From Streptomyces sp. NBC_00525 (GTDB lineage Bacteria; Actinomycetota; Actinomycetes; Streptomycetales; Streptomycetaceae), in NCBI RefSeq assembly GCF_036346595.1, contig NZ_CP107835.1:232757-296756 (forward strand): 64,000 nucleotides of DNA, given 5' to 3'. Of this stretch, positions 18,728 to 27,467 are shown piece after piece. The notes beneath the pieces are model-generated. The model saw nothing but the letters and a program-made list of their open reading frames with translations. It made no database searches and had not been told where the DNA came from. Position 1 is the first letter of the stretch. Every line of letters begins with the position of its first letter. The position numbers and the translations under genes were made by a program.

Positions 18728-19453
18728 TCAGAACCACCAGGAAGGCCGGACCTTGCGCAGTTCGGTCCTCAGCACGGGCGTGCCGTCGACGGGCGCCGGG
18801 TCCTGCGCGGTCGGCTCGATCCCACCGGCGGCGATCTTGTCGAGCGTCTTCAGACCGGCGGCGCCGACCGTACCGAACACCGTGTAGTCCGGCCGCAGCA
18901 CGGAGTCACCGTAGACGACGAAGAACTGCGAACCGTTCGTGTTCGGCCCGGCGTTGGCCATCGCCAGCAAGCCGCGCTCGTAGACGCGACGCGTACCGGT
19001 CGGATCAGTGGGTGCCGGCGGCAGGTCCACCGGCAGTTCGTCCTTGTACGCGTACCCCGGCCCGCCCTCACCGGTGCCGGTCGGGTCGCCGCACTGCAGG
19101 ACCTTCAGCGTCGGATACGCCGTCAGCCGATGGCACACCGTACGGTCGTAGAACCGGTGCCGCGCCAGGTGCACGAAGCTCTGGACCGTGCATGGGGCCT
19201 TCGCCCGGTCCAGACGCAGGGGAAGCGGCCCCTGGCTGGTCGGGACGGCCACATCGACCGTGCCGTGACTGGGGGTGTGCCGCGGGTCGCGCGGCAGGGG
19301 AACGCGCCGCGCCGCCGGGTCGTCCGGTGTCTGGGCGTACTGGCAAGGACCGTGCGTGGTCCGCGGCGGGCCATCGGAAGCGGAAGCGGTGGCGCCGCCC
19401 CCGGACACGACCAGCGTTAACGCCGCCAGCGTGGTCATGAGACCTCGGTTCAT
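18728..19453 (-). CDS. secreted cyclophilin-type peptidyl-prolyl isomerase
   Basis: A 241-residue protein with an export signal (about 1-24, LAALTLVVSGGGATASA) and a cyclophilin domain that would catalyse proline isomerisation outside the cell. Recognisable parts are VCHRL, GDPTGTGEGGPGY and NTNGSQFFV. The active-site strand differs from the usual FMIQGGDP (here LKVLQCGDP). The ATG at 19453 follows GGAGGG; a longer frame upstream is not used since it would bury the signal peptide. Confidence 0.9.
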   Translation of the reverse strand: MNRGLMTTLAALTLVVSGGGATASASDGPPRTTHGPCQYAQTPDDPAARRVPLPRDPRHTPSHGTVDVAVPTSQGPLPLRLDRAKAPCTVQSFVHLARHRFYDRTVCHRLTAYPTLKVLQCGDPTGTGEGGPGYAYKDELPVDLPPAPTDPTGTRRVYERGLLAMANAGPNTNGSQFFVVYGDSVLRPDYTVFGTVGAAGLKTLDKIAAGGIEPTAQDPAPVDGTPVLRTELRKVRPSWWF

Positions 19454-19611
19454 CCTGCACACCCTCCAGAAGATCGTCAGGTTTCGGAGCGGTCGCAGTC
19501 TAAGGCGCGACCCCTCGGGCGAGTACCCGTCCGCAAGCCACATTCCCCTCCTCCGCGATCGGAGCGGAGCGGTGGGCGGCGGGCGGCGCCGGGGGCGGGG
19601 GCGCGAGAGGT

Positions 19612-19629
19612 CATAACACCGGCGTTATG
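19612..19629. promoter_or_regulatory. operator-like palindrome
   Basis: An 18-base inverted repeat, CATAAC at the left and GTTATG at the right around ACCGGC, with one mismatched pair. It lies in the 360-bp gap between the divergent cyclophilin and trypsin genes and resembles a TetR/LacI-size operator. The regulator is not identified. Confidence 0.45.
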
Positions 19630-19813
19630 GCCAGATGTGAGTAGGCGGCCCGGTCGCGCCTCGGCGAGGATAGGTCATGTCCATGTCGAACACCCGGCCG
19701 TGACTCGTTGCCCCAACTGCCGTCATGGCGCCGGGTGTTCGCCATGCACACGGCCGCAGGCCGTCCCCCCACCCTCACACGTTCGCAGAACGTGTCTTCA
19801 GGATCGAGGAATC

Positions 19814-20539
19814 TTGCGCCTCTCCAGACTCGCGTCCGTACTCGCCGCCGCGGTGATCACCGTCTTCGCCCTGCTCTCCCCGCCGGCCGCCGCCGATTCC
19901 CCGGTGACGGCCCCGGCGATCACCAAGGGTCCGCAGCCCATCATCGGTGGCGGATACGCGGGCAACGCCCCCTGGGCCGCCCGGCTGTACTCCAACGGCC
20001 AGGAAACCTGTTCGTCCACCATCATCGCCCCCACCTGGATTCTCACCGCCAAGCACTGCGTCAGCGGCGGCGGACTCGCCTTCCGCATAGGCAGCCTGGA
20101 CCAGTACAGCGGCGGAACCGTCGCCAACGGCGTCCAGACCTACACCCACGGCGCGGACCTGGCCCTCGTCCGTCTCGACCGGTCGGTGTCGGCCTCGTAC
20201 GCCCCCCTCGGGCAGCCGGGCACCGTGCGGGTCGGTCAGAGCGTGCAGGTGTACGGCTGGGGCGCCACCTCCCGGTGCGGCTCGGAGATCAACTGCCAGT
20301 CCCGCTACCTGAAGGTCGCCAACGTCACGGTCACCCGCGGCTGCACGGACGCCTACGGCGGCTCCGCGATCTGCGCGAGCTGGGGCAACGGCATCACCGC
20401 GGGCGGCGACTCGGGCGGCCCCATGATGGCGGGCGGCGTCCAGGTCGGCGTAGCCTCCACCAGCGACCGCCAGAGCAGCACGGCCTACACCAACGTGACC
20501 GCGTACCGCTCCTGGATCCAGTCGATCGCGGGCGTCTGA
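19814..20539 (+). CDS. secreted trypsin-like serine protease
   Basis: A 241-residue chymotrypsin-fold protease. The TTG start at 19814 is the only one giving a proper Sec signal (LAAAVITVFALLSPPAAA). A short propeptide precedes the mature end IIGG at 43-46. Catalytic residues are H81 (LTAKHC), D115 (ADLALV) and S200 (GDSGGP), and six cysteines can form three disulfides. It resembles Streptomyces trypsin-type proteases and should act outside the cell. A 12-bp-stem terminator follows. Confidence 0.92.
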   Translation: MRLSRLASVLAAAVITVFALLSPPAAADSPVTAPAITKGPQPIIGGGYAGNAPWAARLYSNGQETCSSTIIAPTWILTAKHCVSGGGLAFRIGSLDQYSGGTVANGVQTYTHGADLALVRLDRSVSASYAPLGQPGTVRVGQSVQVYGWGATSRCGSEINCQSRYLKVANVTVTRGCTDAYGGSAICASWGNGITAGGDSGGPMMAGGVQVGVASTSDRQSSTAYTNVTAYRSWIQSIAGV

Positions 20540-20568
20540 TCCGGCCCGGAAAGTCATGAGAACCGGCG

Positions 20569-20597
20569 GCGGGGGCGTGGGACGACCACGCCCCCGC
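20569..20597. terminator. hairpin terminator between convergent genes
   Basis: Perfect 12-bp stem (20569-20580 with 20586-20597) and GACGA loop between the convergent trypsin and Lrp genes. Confidence 0.8.
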
Positions 20598-20616
20598 CTG
20601 CCGCGTGAGGAGCGCT

Positions 20617-21150
20617 TCACACCCCGTCGGCAGCGGGACCCCCGAGACCCCCGGAACCCCCGGCACCCGGTGCGGTCCCGGCCACCGCGTCGACCAGGGG
20701 CTGGACCCGGTAGGGGATGACCGGGCTCAGCGCGATGACCGTCGCGCTGCGCCGGACCCCCGGCACCTCCAGAACGTGGTCGATCACCCGCTGCACGTGC
20801 TGGTTGCTCGTGCCCGCGATCCGGCACCAGATGTCGCCGGAACCCGTCACCACATGTGCCTCCAGGATCTGCGGCACGGCCCGCAGCCGCGCGGCGATGG
20901 CCTCGCGGGCGGGCTGGTCCACCTCGAAGGTGGTGAACGCCTGGACCGCGTGACCGAGAGCGGCGACATCCACGTCCGGTCCATAGCCGGTCACCACGCC
21001 GGACTCCGTCAGCCGGTCCAGCCGCGCCTGCAACGTGCCCCGGGCGACACCGAGTTGGCGCGCGATCTCCAGCAGGCCCGCGCGCGGGCGCTCACGGAGC
21101 ATGCACAGCATCCGGCCGTCGAGCCGGTCGAGTCCTCGTCGCGCCACCAC
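20617..21150 (-). CDS. Lrp/AsnC-family regulator
   Basis: A 177-residue regulator with an N-terminal helix-turn-helix (LEIARQLGVARGTLQARLDRL, about 27-47) and a RAM-type effector domain (AHVVTGSGDIWCRIAG). The C-terminus carries a glycine-rich tail. It is divergent from the nitroreductase-like gene at 21300 and may regulate it in response to an amino acid, which would fit that enzyme's likely tyrosine-type substrate. Confidence 0.9.
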   Translation of the reverse strand: MVARRGLDRLDGRMLCMLRERPRAGLLEIARQLGVARGTLQARLDRLTESGVVTGYGPDVDVAALGHAVQAFTTFEVDQPAREAIAARLRAVPQILEAHVVTGSGDIWCRIAGTSNQHVQRVIDHVLEVPGVRRSATVIALSPVIPYRVQPLVDAVAGTAPGAGGSGGLGGPAADGV

Positions 21151-21299
21151 ACCAGCCGATCTGCCACTCCGGGGACACCCATACGCCCCATCTTTTGTCA
21201 GATTAGCAAGGAAACAGCCCAGCTATTGCCTGATCGTCCACCACCGCTCCACTCTGTGGGTCCCGGGGCACGGCCAGGGCCGTGGGCGAGAGGAGAACC

Positions 21300-21989
21300 A
21301 TGAGGCAGCACACCCACCCGTTCGTCCCGTACCGGCCCGACCGGTACGACGAGGCCGAGATGGTCCGGCGGGGGGAAGACTTCGTGTCGTTTCTCGACGG
21401 CAGGCGCAGTGTGCGGTTCTTCAGCGACGAGCCGGTCCCGCGCGCCTGCATCGACCTCGCAGTCGCGGCCGCGAACACCGCCCCCTCCGGTGCCCACTTC
21501 CAGCCGTGGAAGTTCGCCGTGATCGGCGACGCCGAGACCAAGCACCGCATCCGGGTCGCGGCCGAGGAGGAGGAACAGGTCAACTACGAAGGGGGACGCA
21601 TCCCGCCCGAGTGGCGCGCCGCCCTCGCCCGCCTGGAGACGGACTCCGACAAGAGCTTCCTCGACGTCGTGCCGTGGATCGTCGTCTGCTTCGCCGAGAA
21701 GAGCACGGCGATGCCGGACGGTTCCCTGCGCAAGAACTACTACGTCAACGAGAGCGTCGGCATCGCGTGCGGCTTCTTCATCGCCGCCCTGCACGCGATG
21801 GGACTGAGCACCCTGACGCACACACCCAACCCGATGGGCTTCCTCACCGAGATCTGCGAACGGCCCGGCAACGAACGGCCCTACATCCTCTTCCCCGTCG
21901 GCTACGCCGCAGCCGACTGCGAAGTCCCGGCCCTGGCCCGCAAGCCACTGACAGAGGCGATCGCCGAGAGCCCCCACCAAAAGGACTGA
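21300..21989 (+). CDS. nitroreductase-fold flavoprotein, iodotyrosine-deiodinase-like
   Basis: A 229-residue FMN enzyme of the nitroreductase superfamily. The FMN-binding start RRSVRFFSDEPVP and TAPSGAHFQPW closely follow the iodotyrosine deiodinase pattern (TAPSGAH-x-x-PW). The active-site lid residues that bind the substrate amino acid in human IYD (Glu157, Tyr161, Lys182 as remembered) line up with E92, Y96 and K118. The C-terminus LFPVGYAAADCEVPALARKPL also follows that family. AGGAG precedes the ATG by four bases. It probably reduces a halogenated or nitro-tyrosine-like compound; a general nitroreductase is the alternative. Confidence 0.85.
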   Translation: MRQHTHPFVPYRPDRYDEAEMVRRGEDFVSFLDGRRSVRFFSDEPVPRACIDLAVAAANTAPSGAHFQPWKFAVIGDAETKHRIRVAAEEEEQVNYEGGRIPPEWRAALARLETDSDKSFLDVVPWIVVCFAEKSTAMPDGSLRKNYYVNESVGIACGFFIAALHAMGLSTLTHTPNPMGFLTEICERPGNERPYILFPVGYAAADCEVPALARKPLTEAIAESPHQKD

Positions 21990-22055
21990 CCGGCCGACCG
22001 GGGTGGTGCCGGCCCGCGGTCGCGGCCCGGCATCACCCCGCTTCCGGCGGGTACG

Positions 22056-23543
22056 TCAGCCGATGCTCGGGCCGTTGTCGTTGGACAGGTTCAGGCCGAA
22101 GCGGGCCTTGCGCACCGGGGCGCCCAGGTCCACGGGATTGAAGGCGACGGAGCCCGTCGCGGTCAGGCCCGAGGAGACACCCCGCAGCCACCACACCGCA
22201 CCGCCGTCGGCGACGGCCTCGAGATCCTCGTCGGGGGCACCGGCGATCAGGTCCGCCCTGCCGTCCTTGTTGGTGTCGAGCAGCCGGACCGATCCACCGA
22301 AGTGGTCACCGGCCTCAGCCACACCCGGCACCCCGGTCGACGCCTGGTGGAAGGACTTGGAACCGGTACCGCTCAGACCACCGGCTCCGCCCTTCAGCAG
22401 CACCACCGCGCCCGCCGCCCTGGTCGTCTTGATGGCCTCGAACGGCACACCCGCGGCCAGGTCGGCGTAACCGTCGCCGTTGACGTCACCCGCGCTCAGC
22501 CGCGCGCCGAACTGGTCGCCCTTCTCGCTCACCCCGGGCACGCCCGCGGTGTTCTGGGTGATCGTCTTCGTCCGGGTGGTGCTCAGGCCGGACGCGGAAC
22601 CGTAGTAGACCTTGATGGTTCCGGAATCGGTGGGCAGGTTCTCCGTATTGCCGTTCGGGACCACCCGCGTGGCGAGGTCGTCCCTGCCGTCCTTGTTGAA
22701 GTCACCCACCGCGGTGGCCGCGGCGCTCGGGAGCGGGATCGACTTCGTGGACAGGCCCTTCGGGGTGCCCAGCCACAGCTTGCCGCCCTCGGAGTGGTTC
22801 TGGTACGCGAAGAACGTGCACAGGTCGTCGATGCCGTCGCCGTTGAAGTCGCCGGCAGCGGTGTTCGACATGTCGTTGTCGGTATCGGTCATGAAGATCC
22901 CCCGCTCGCGGGCGGGCACCCCCTTACGGGTGAACGGGCCGTAGAGCACGTCGCGCTGCCGCCCGCTGTCTCCATTCAGCATCATCAGGTCCGTCGCACC
23001 GTCACCGTCGAAATCACCGGCGGTGAGGTTGTCCCCGATCTGGTAGTCGGGCTCAACCGGTATACGGACCGCACCCTTCCCGGTGATGCCACCGGTACTG
23101 CCCCACAGCAGAATGACGGAGCCGTTGATGGCGTAACCCTCGCCCACGAACCGTTCACGGGTCACCAGAGCGAGATCGGTCAGCCCGTCGTGGTCGAGGT
23201 CCTCAGCGGCCAACCGGTAGCCGAAGCGCTGATTCTTCCCGGATGCTCCCGGCACCCCCGGGGTGTTCTGATCGATGACCGTGGTCCTCGCCGCGCTCAG
23301 ACCCTTGGCCGATCCATAGCTGACGGCGACATAGCCGGCCGAGGAGTGGCCGGCGACCGTCGCGGCGGGAGCGGCGACGGCAAGATCCTGATAGCCGTCC
23401 CCGTTGAAGTCCTCGTGCACGGTCGTTGCCGCCGTGCCACCGGCAGTCCCCGCGGACGTGCCGCCGGGAGCCGCGACGGCCGTGCCGCCCGACAGTGCCG
23501 TGGCAGCACAGACAGCTATGGCCAGCGTGGTGCGTATGCCCAC
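22056..23543 (-). CDS. secreted FG-GAP/integrin-alpha-repeat protein
   Basis: A 495-residue secreted protein with a Sec signal (TLAIAVCAATALSGGTAVAA) and about seven FG-GAP repeats, each with a calcium-binding loop of the type DFNGDGYQDL, DLDHDGLTDL, DFDGDGATDL, DFNGDGIDDL, DFNKDGRDDL, DVNGDGYADL and DTNKDGRADL. These form a beta-propeller as in integrin alpha chains. The GTG at 23543 has AGGAG five bases upstream; the frame stays open far upstream but that part overlaps other genes. Probably an extracellular binding or adhesion protein; no catalytic domain is seen. Confidence 0.9.
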   Translation of the reverse strand: MGIRTTLAIAVCAATALSGGTAVAAPGGTSAGTAGGTAATTVHEDFNGDGYQDLAVAAPAATVAGHSSAGYVAVSYGSAKGLSAARTTVIDQNTPGVPGASGKNQRFGYRLAAEDLDHDGLTDLALVTRERFVGEGYAINGSVILLWGSTGGITGKGAVRIPVEPDYQIGDNLTAGDFDGDGATDLMMLNGDSGRQRDVLYGPFTRKGVPARERGIFMTDTDNDMSNTAAGDFNGDGIDDLCTFFAYQNHSEGGKLWLGTPKGLSTKSIPLPSAAATAVGDFNKDGRDDLATRVVPNGNTENLPTDSGTIKVYYGSASGLSTTRTKTITQNTAGVPGVSEKGDQFGARLSAGDVNGDGYADLAAGVPFEAIKTTRAAGAVVLLKGGAGGLSGTGSKSFHQASTGVPGVAEAGDHFGGSVRLLDTNKDGRADLIAGAPDEDLEAVADGGAVWWLRGVSSGLTATGSVAFNPVDLGAPVRKARFGLNLSNDNGPSIG

Positions 23544-23810
23544 AAATTCTCCTTGCTCGCGTACGCGGAGCCAATGGCGTACGAGGTATGGGGCTCGCAT
23601 GAGAGACCCGTACGAGGGGGAGAAGGTTGCACGGCAAAGGAGTGGGTCGGGGCCATCACCGAGCGGCGACAAGTCGGAAGACGGGGAGGATGACGACCCG
23701 GCCTCCGCCTCCTGGCCACGGTGACATGATCGTGAGGTGTTCCTGGTGATCAAGGCGGCGCGACCGGCGGAATCCGCCCACTTGCGGGACGAGAACGGGA
23801 GCAGCGACAG

Positions 23811-24302
23811 ATGAGCAGGAACCTGGCCGAGGTGGAGATCGCCCGTACGGTCTGGACGGACCACAGGACGATGGGCGACAGGTCCCGTGAGGTGCCCGGC
23901 GCGCTGCGTCGTCTGTTGGCGGCCTCGGACGAGGACGAGGCCATGGCGGCCTACTGGGACCTGGAGAATGTTGTCGTGGTGCAGGGACAACTGCACAGCG
24001 CGGCCCTCCCCACCGTCCCCGTTCTCCTCGCGGGACTGCTCGGCGAACTGTCTCCGGACGCCCGCGACCTCGTTCTGGAGCTCCTCCGGCAGATCGTCAC
24101 GGGTGAGCCGGACAAGGACGAGCGCGCCTTGGGCAACACCGATCTCGGTGACCGGTGCAGGGAAGCCGCCCGCACCGGCCTCTGGCTCGTCTATCGGGAG
24201 CTGATAACACGGCGCCGGGACACGGCGGAGGCCATCCTGGACCGCATCGAGGAGGACCGCGCGAGAATCGCCGCGTATCTGAGGAACACCCGAGGCAAGT
24301 AG
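23811..24302 (+). CDS. hypothetical helical protein
   Basis: A 163-residue soluble, alpha-helical protein with leucine-rich spacing (LPTVPVLLAGLLGELSPDARDLVLELL) like a short HEAT-type repeat. No signal or catalytic motif. Divergent from the FG-GAP gene across a 267-bp gap that holds both promoters. Resembles small actinobacterial proteins of unknown role. Confidence 0.75.
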   Translation: MSRNLAEVEIARTVWTDHRTMGDRSREVPGALRRLLAASDEDEAMAAYWDLENVVVVQGQLHSAALPTVPVLLAGLLGELSPDARDLVLELLRQIVTGEPDKDERALGNTDLGDRCREAARTGLWLVYRELITRRRDTAEAILDRIEEDRARIAAYLRNTRGK

Positions 24303-24461
24303 CCGCTGGAAAGCGCCCGGCCGGCGAGCGTCGCCCCCGTACTCGCCGCCTGCCGATGGTCGATTGCCGGAAGAATGAACCCTCGCGGCGATGACTTCGC
24401 TCCGGAGCAAGAGTCTCCTTCAGGGCGATGTCGAGCACGTCCATTCCAGGAGGTACCCCTT

Positions 24462-25133
24462 ATGCCTGATCCGGAACTGACAACAGACCGTAGCCGCAGG
24501 GCCGAGGCCTGGCCCGTGATCCACGCTGAACGGGCGGCGCTGGCGGCCGATCTCGGAGATCTGACGGTCGAGCAGTGGGCGACGCCCTCGTTGTGCTCCG
24601 GTTTGACGGTGCGTGAGGTGCTGGCTCATCTCACCGCCGGTGCGAGCCTGAACACCGTGCGCTGGCTGGCGGGGGTGATCCGCTGCCGGTTCGACTTCGA
24701 CAAGCAGGTGGCGATGCGGCTGGCCGAGCAACTGGGCGCGGCGCCGGTTGAGACCCTTGAGCGGTTCCGGCATGTGGTCCGGAGCCGGACCAAGCCTCCC
24801 TTGCCTGCCATCGCCATGCTGGGCGAGACGATCGTGCACGGAGAAGACATCCGGAGGCCGCTGGGCATCCGTCGTAGCTATCCGGTCGAGGTCGTCACTC
24901 AGGTGGCCGAGTACTACCAGGGCTCGGACCTTGTGGTTGTTGCCAAGGGACGTATCGGTGGTCTGAAACTCGTTGCGGCCGACGGCCCTTTCACCACCGG
25001 TTCCGGGCTGCTCGTGTCCGGCCCCACTTTGGCCTTGGTGATGGCCATGACCGGACGCGCAACGTACTGCAACGACCTTGAGGGCGACGGTGTGGAACTC
25101 CTCCGCAGTCGGTGCGGGACAACACACCGTTAG
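24462..25133 (+). CDS. maleylpyruvate isomerase family mycothiol-dependent enzyme
   Basis: A 223-residue protein of the DinB-like/mycothiol maleylpyruvate isomerase superfamily. The N-terminal four-helix bundle shows the conserved LCSGLTVREVLAHLTAG, whose histidine binds metal, and ETIVHGEDIRRPLG supplies a second histidine. The C-terminus forms the smaller alpha-beta domain. AGGAGG lies eight bases before the ATG. The family uses mycothiol, the actinobacterial thiol, for isomerisation or conjugation; substrate unknown. Confidence 0.87.
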   Translation: MPDPELTTDRSRRAEAWPVIHAERAALAADLGDLTVEQWATPSLCSGLTVREVLAHLTAGASLNTVRWLAGVIRCRFDFDKQVAMRLAEQLGAAPVETLERFRHVVRSRTKPPLPAIAMLGETIVHGEDIRRPLGIRRSYPVEVVTQVAEYYQGSDLVVVAKGRIGGLKLVAADGPFTTGSGLLVSGPTLALVMAMTGRATYCNDLEGDGVELLRSRCGTTHR

Positions 25134-25479
25134 TTAAGCGGGCATCTTGGTGTCGATGACAAGCTGACCAATGTCCGCCGCGCCGCGCGTGGGACCTACG
25201 CTGGCGCTACCTCCCATCTTGTCCAGGAGCAGCGTGCCGCCTGCCTTCGTTCACGGATCACGGAGTACGACCCCGCCGACCGTGACGAGCACGGCAACTA
25301 CCGGGGCGCGGAGGAGGCGGTCAGCGACCACGGGCCGGTCGAGGCCGCGTTACCTGGAGGCAATCTCCGCGTTCGGGCAAGCTGCGGGCATCAACCGGCT
25401 CGAGATCCGTGAGCCCTCCGTCACCGGGCTCGTCCACTTCGGTTCCCAGCCGCACAGCGATACCCGGGGCCGCGTTGAG
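25134..25479 (+). pseudogene. frameshifted remnant of an actinobacterial conserved gene
   Basis: Protein-like sequence in two frames. The first part begins right after the preceding stop (DDKLTNVRRAARGTYAGATS, then ITEYDPADRDEHGNYRGAEE). After about 25350 the match moves to another frame (LEAISAFGQAAGINRLEIRE). The two parts look like one Streptomyces family with the pattern YDPADRD...GAEEAVSDHGPVEAAYL. No start codon and no C-terminal half remain, so this is a dead fragment. Confidence 0.55.
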
Positions 25480-25577
25480 ACGATGCCTCACCTCGCCCTC
25501 GTGATGCCCCCTTCGCCGCCCACCGCGTCAGCGCGCACCCGCAGTGCCTGCGGGACGCGCGCAGGTTCACCTCCGAC

Positions 25578-25994
25578 GTGGTCCTGCGCTGGAACTTGGA
25601 CTCCGTACGCGAGGACGCCGTGCAGATTGCCTTTGAACTTATCGCCAACGCGATGCGCCACGGCCAGCGCCGAACCCCCCTGCCCGACGGCAGCCCACCC
25701 GTCGTGTGGCTGGCACTCACCCAGCGCACACACAGCCTGCTCTGCGTGGTCTACGACCCCAGCCGGCGCAGCCCCCGACTCACACCACCGCCGCCCCTGG
25801 CCGAGGAAAACCGCGGACTCCCCATCAGCGAAGCGCTCAGCCAGGGATGGGGCTGGAAACCAACCGGCGACACCGGAAAAGCCGTCTGGGCACGCCTGGC
25901 CCTGCCACCCGCTCCTGCCCCAAGAACCATCGAGTCCGCCCATGTCCCCGCCCGCTTACGCGGCGGTAGCAACGTGCATGCGCCCAGAAGATGA
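25578..25994 (+). CDS. truncated RsbW-type anti-sigma/histidine-kinase-like ATPase
   Basis: A 138-residue ATP-binding domain of the HATPase_c superfamily with N-box ELIANAMRHG near 19-28 and the later ENRGLPISEALS G-box-like stretch. Coding-like sequence continues upstream to about 25482 (ARRFTSDVV) with no start codon, so the usual first 30 residues may be missing. Related Streptomyces proteins act as anti-sigma-factor kinases. It follows directly on a pseudogene, so it is probably 5'-truncated. Confidence 0.6.
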   Translation: MVLRWNLDSVREDAVQIAFELIANAMRHGQRRTPLPDGSPPVVWLALTQRTHSLLCVVYDPSRRSPRLTPPPPLAEENRGLPISEALSQGWGWKPTGDTGKAVWARLALPPAPAPRTIESAHVPARLRGGSNVHAPRR

Positions 25995-26064
25995 CGGTCT
26001 CGCGGATCGGCGGAGGTGGGGGACGTGCCGGGGTCTTTCATCGGTGAAGGCCCGTGTTGCCGGG

Positions 26065-26271
26065 TCAGATCTGCTGGCGGATCACGTAGAAGCCGAGGCC
26101 GATGACGCCGGCGCCGGTGGCGCAGGCGGCACCGCGCAGGGCGTTGTAGAGGAGGGCGGTGCGGCGGCGGGCGATCCAGCCGAGGGCGCGGCGGGCCGTG
26201 GAGGGCTTGTGTGCGGGGCGCTGGATTTCCGGGGTCTGGTCCGCAGTGGGGGTGTGGCGGCTAGTGTGCAT
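26065..26271 (-). CDS. small single-span membrane protein
   Basis: A 68-residue protein with a basic cytoplasmic start (RRALGWIARRRTALL) and one C-terminal membrane span (about 45-63, AACATGAGVIGLGFYVI). It follows the two frameshifted genes at 26.4-27.5 kb on the same strand, 90 bp after the second, as a third member of the same unit. Function unknown. Confidence 0.65.
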   Translation of the reverse strand: MHTSRHTPTADQTPEIQRPAHKPSTARRALGWIARRRTALLYNALRGAACATGAGVIGLGFYVIRQQI

Positions 26272-26361
26272 GGCAGGTGCTCCGTTCTCCGGGGTGCTGG
26301 TGTGGTCCGGCGGGGGCTGGGCGGCCTGGAAACCTTCGGCCCCGCGCCGGGCTTCTGTGTT

Positions 26362-26936
26362 TCAGGGGCGGCCGGCGAGTTCGTGTATGCGGTCGGCCAG
26401 CTGGTCGACGTCGGCTTCGAGTCCGCCGGTCAGTACCGCCCGGCCGGCGTCGCGGCAGGCGGAGTCGCTGGTGAAGTGCTCCAAGTGCCTTGAGGAATGC
26501 CTGCGGGTTGACTTCGCGGTCCCTGGCCGCGTCCGGGCAGAACAGCGTGGTCACCTGCCGCTTCAAGAATGTCGCCTCGCCCTCGTCGCCGAGCGCCAGG
26601 TGGTCGAGGTAGAGGCAGTACGCCGCGCCGCTGGAGCCGGCGCCGGCGGCGAAGCGCCACCAGAAACGGGCGCTTTCGGGGTGGTGGGCGAGGTAGAGCA
26701 TGCAGGCGAAGACCTGGACGCCCTCGATGTCGACGCTGCTGGACCACGACGCGGGCCATGACGCCGAGCCGGCGCCGGGCACTGGGGTGGCCGCCGGCGG
26801 GGAGCGGGCCGGAGGACGGGAGGTGGGCGGTGTCGTGGGCGATACGGCGGAGCCCGGCGCCGACGTCGAAGGCGCGGCGGGGCTCGAGGACGGCGGTGTC
26901 GGCGTCGGCGAAGAGCTGTTCCCAGGTGTCGCTCAC
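26362..26936 (-). pseudogene. partner gene of sigma-like locus, two frameshifts
   Basis: A GTG start at 26936 overlaps the upstream stop. The protein begins VSDTWEQLFADADTAVL and is open to MARVVVQ. An extra base near 26740 then moves the frame to SVDIEGVQVFACMLYLAHH, and another near 26482 moves it to EHFTSDSACRDAGRAVL, ending ADRIHELAGRP at 26362. Read through both shifts it is one coherent protein of about 190 residues. Either a decayed gene or an assembly with two single-base errors. Family unknown. Confidence 0.6.
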
Positions 26937-27467
26937 TGGACGTCCTTCTTGATCGACCACGTGGCGCGGCGGTGGATGGGGGCGAGGCGTTCCTGGGCCT
27001 TGCGGATGTGGTGGGTGACCGTGTGTGTGGGGGGGGGAGGGAGAGAGACCCATGTACCAGGCGATCTTCTGGGTGTCGAGACCGCCGACGAAGCACAGGA
27101 CGACGGCGTCGAACTGACGCGGGGAAAGTTTGGCGAGGGCAGGGTAGAGGCCGATGCCGCTGTCGCGCGCGGCGACTTCCTCGCGGAAGCCGCCGATCAG
27201 TTCGTCGATGATGGCGCGGCGCAGGATCAGCCAGGTCTGGGCCTGCAGATCCGGTTCGGCGAGCAGGGTGTCCCAGCGGGTGCGGATCTCTACGTAGGCG
27301 CAGTGGACGGCCTTTTCCGCCCGGTCATTGGTTAGCAGGATGTACAGCGCGAAGTCGTGGAACGCTGCCTGGTTGGTGAGGTAGTGGGCCTCGAACTCCA
27401 GGGGGAGCTGGAGCGGGGCCTCCTGGGCCACCGGCATGCGGCCGTCCTCACGAACGTCGTCGGTCAT
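26933..27467 (-). pseudogene. sigma-70-family-like regulator, frameshifted at a G9 tract
   Basis: Starts at ATG 27467 and reads as a short sigma-70/ECF-like protein: a region-2-like part (FEAHYLTNQAAFHDFALYIL) then a region-4-like part (LSPRQFDAVVLCFVGGLDTQ). At 27021-27049 lies a simple-sequence stretch, (GT)4 and nine G. After it the expected continuation VTHHIRKAQERLAPIHRR is in another frame, ending with a TGA at 26933 that overlaps the next gene's GTG. About 177 residues when corrected. Length variation of the G tract could switch the gene on and off, or it may be a sequencing error. Confidence 0.65.
27021..27049. repeat. simple-sequence tract inside sigma-like gene
   Basis: Four GT units (27021-27028), nine G (27029-27037), then AGGGAGAGAGA. 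It coincides with the frameshift in the sigma-like gene and is prone to slippage in replication and in sequencing. Confidence 0.8.

Noticed and set aside
19814..20539. Secreted trypsin as part of a conflict system
   Set aside because: It has a signal peptide, propeptide and disulfide pattern of ordinary extracellular Streptomyces proteases and no trypco or NTPase neighbour.
25171..26493. 440-residue plus-strand open frame
   Set aside because: Mixes a pseudogene fragment, an out-of-frame stretch of the ATPase gene and antisense of the next locus; not one protein.
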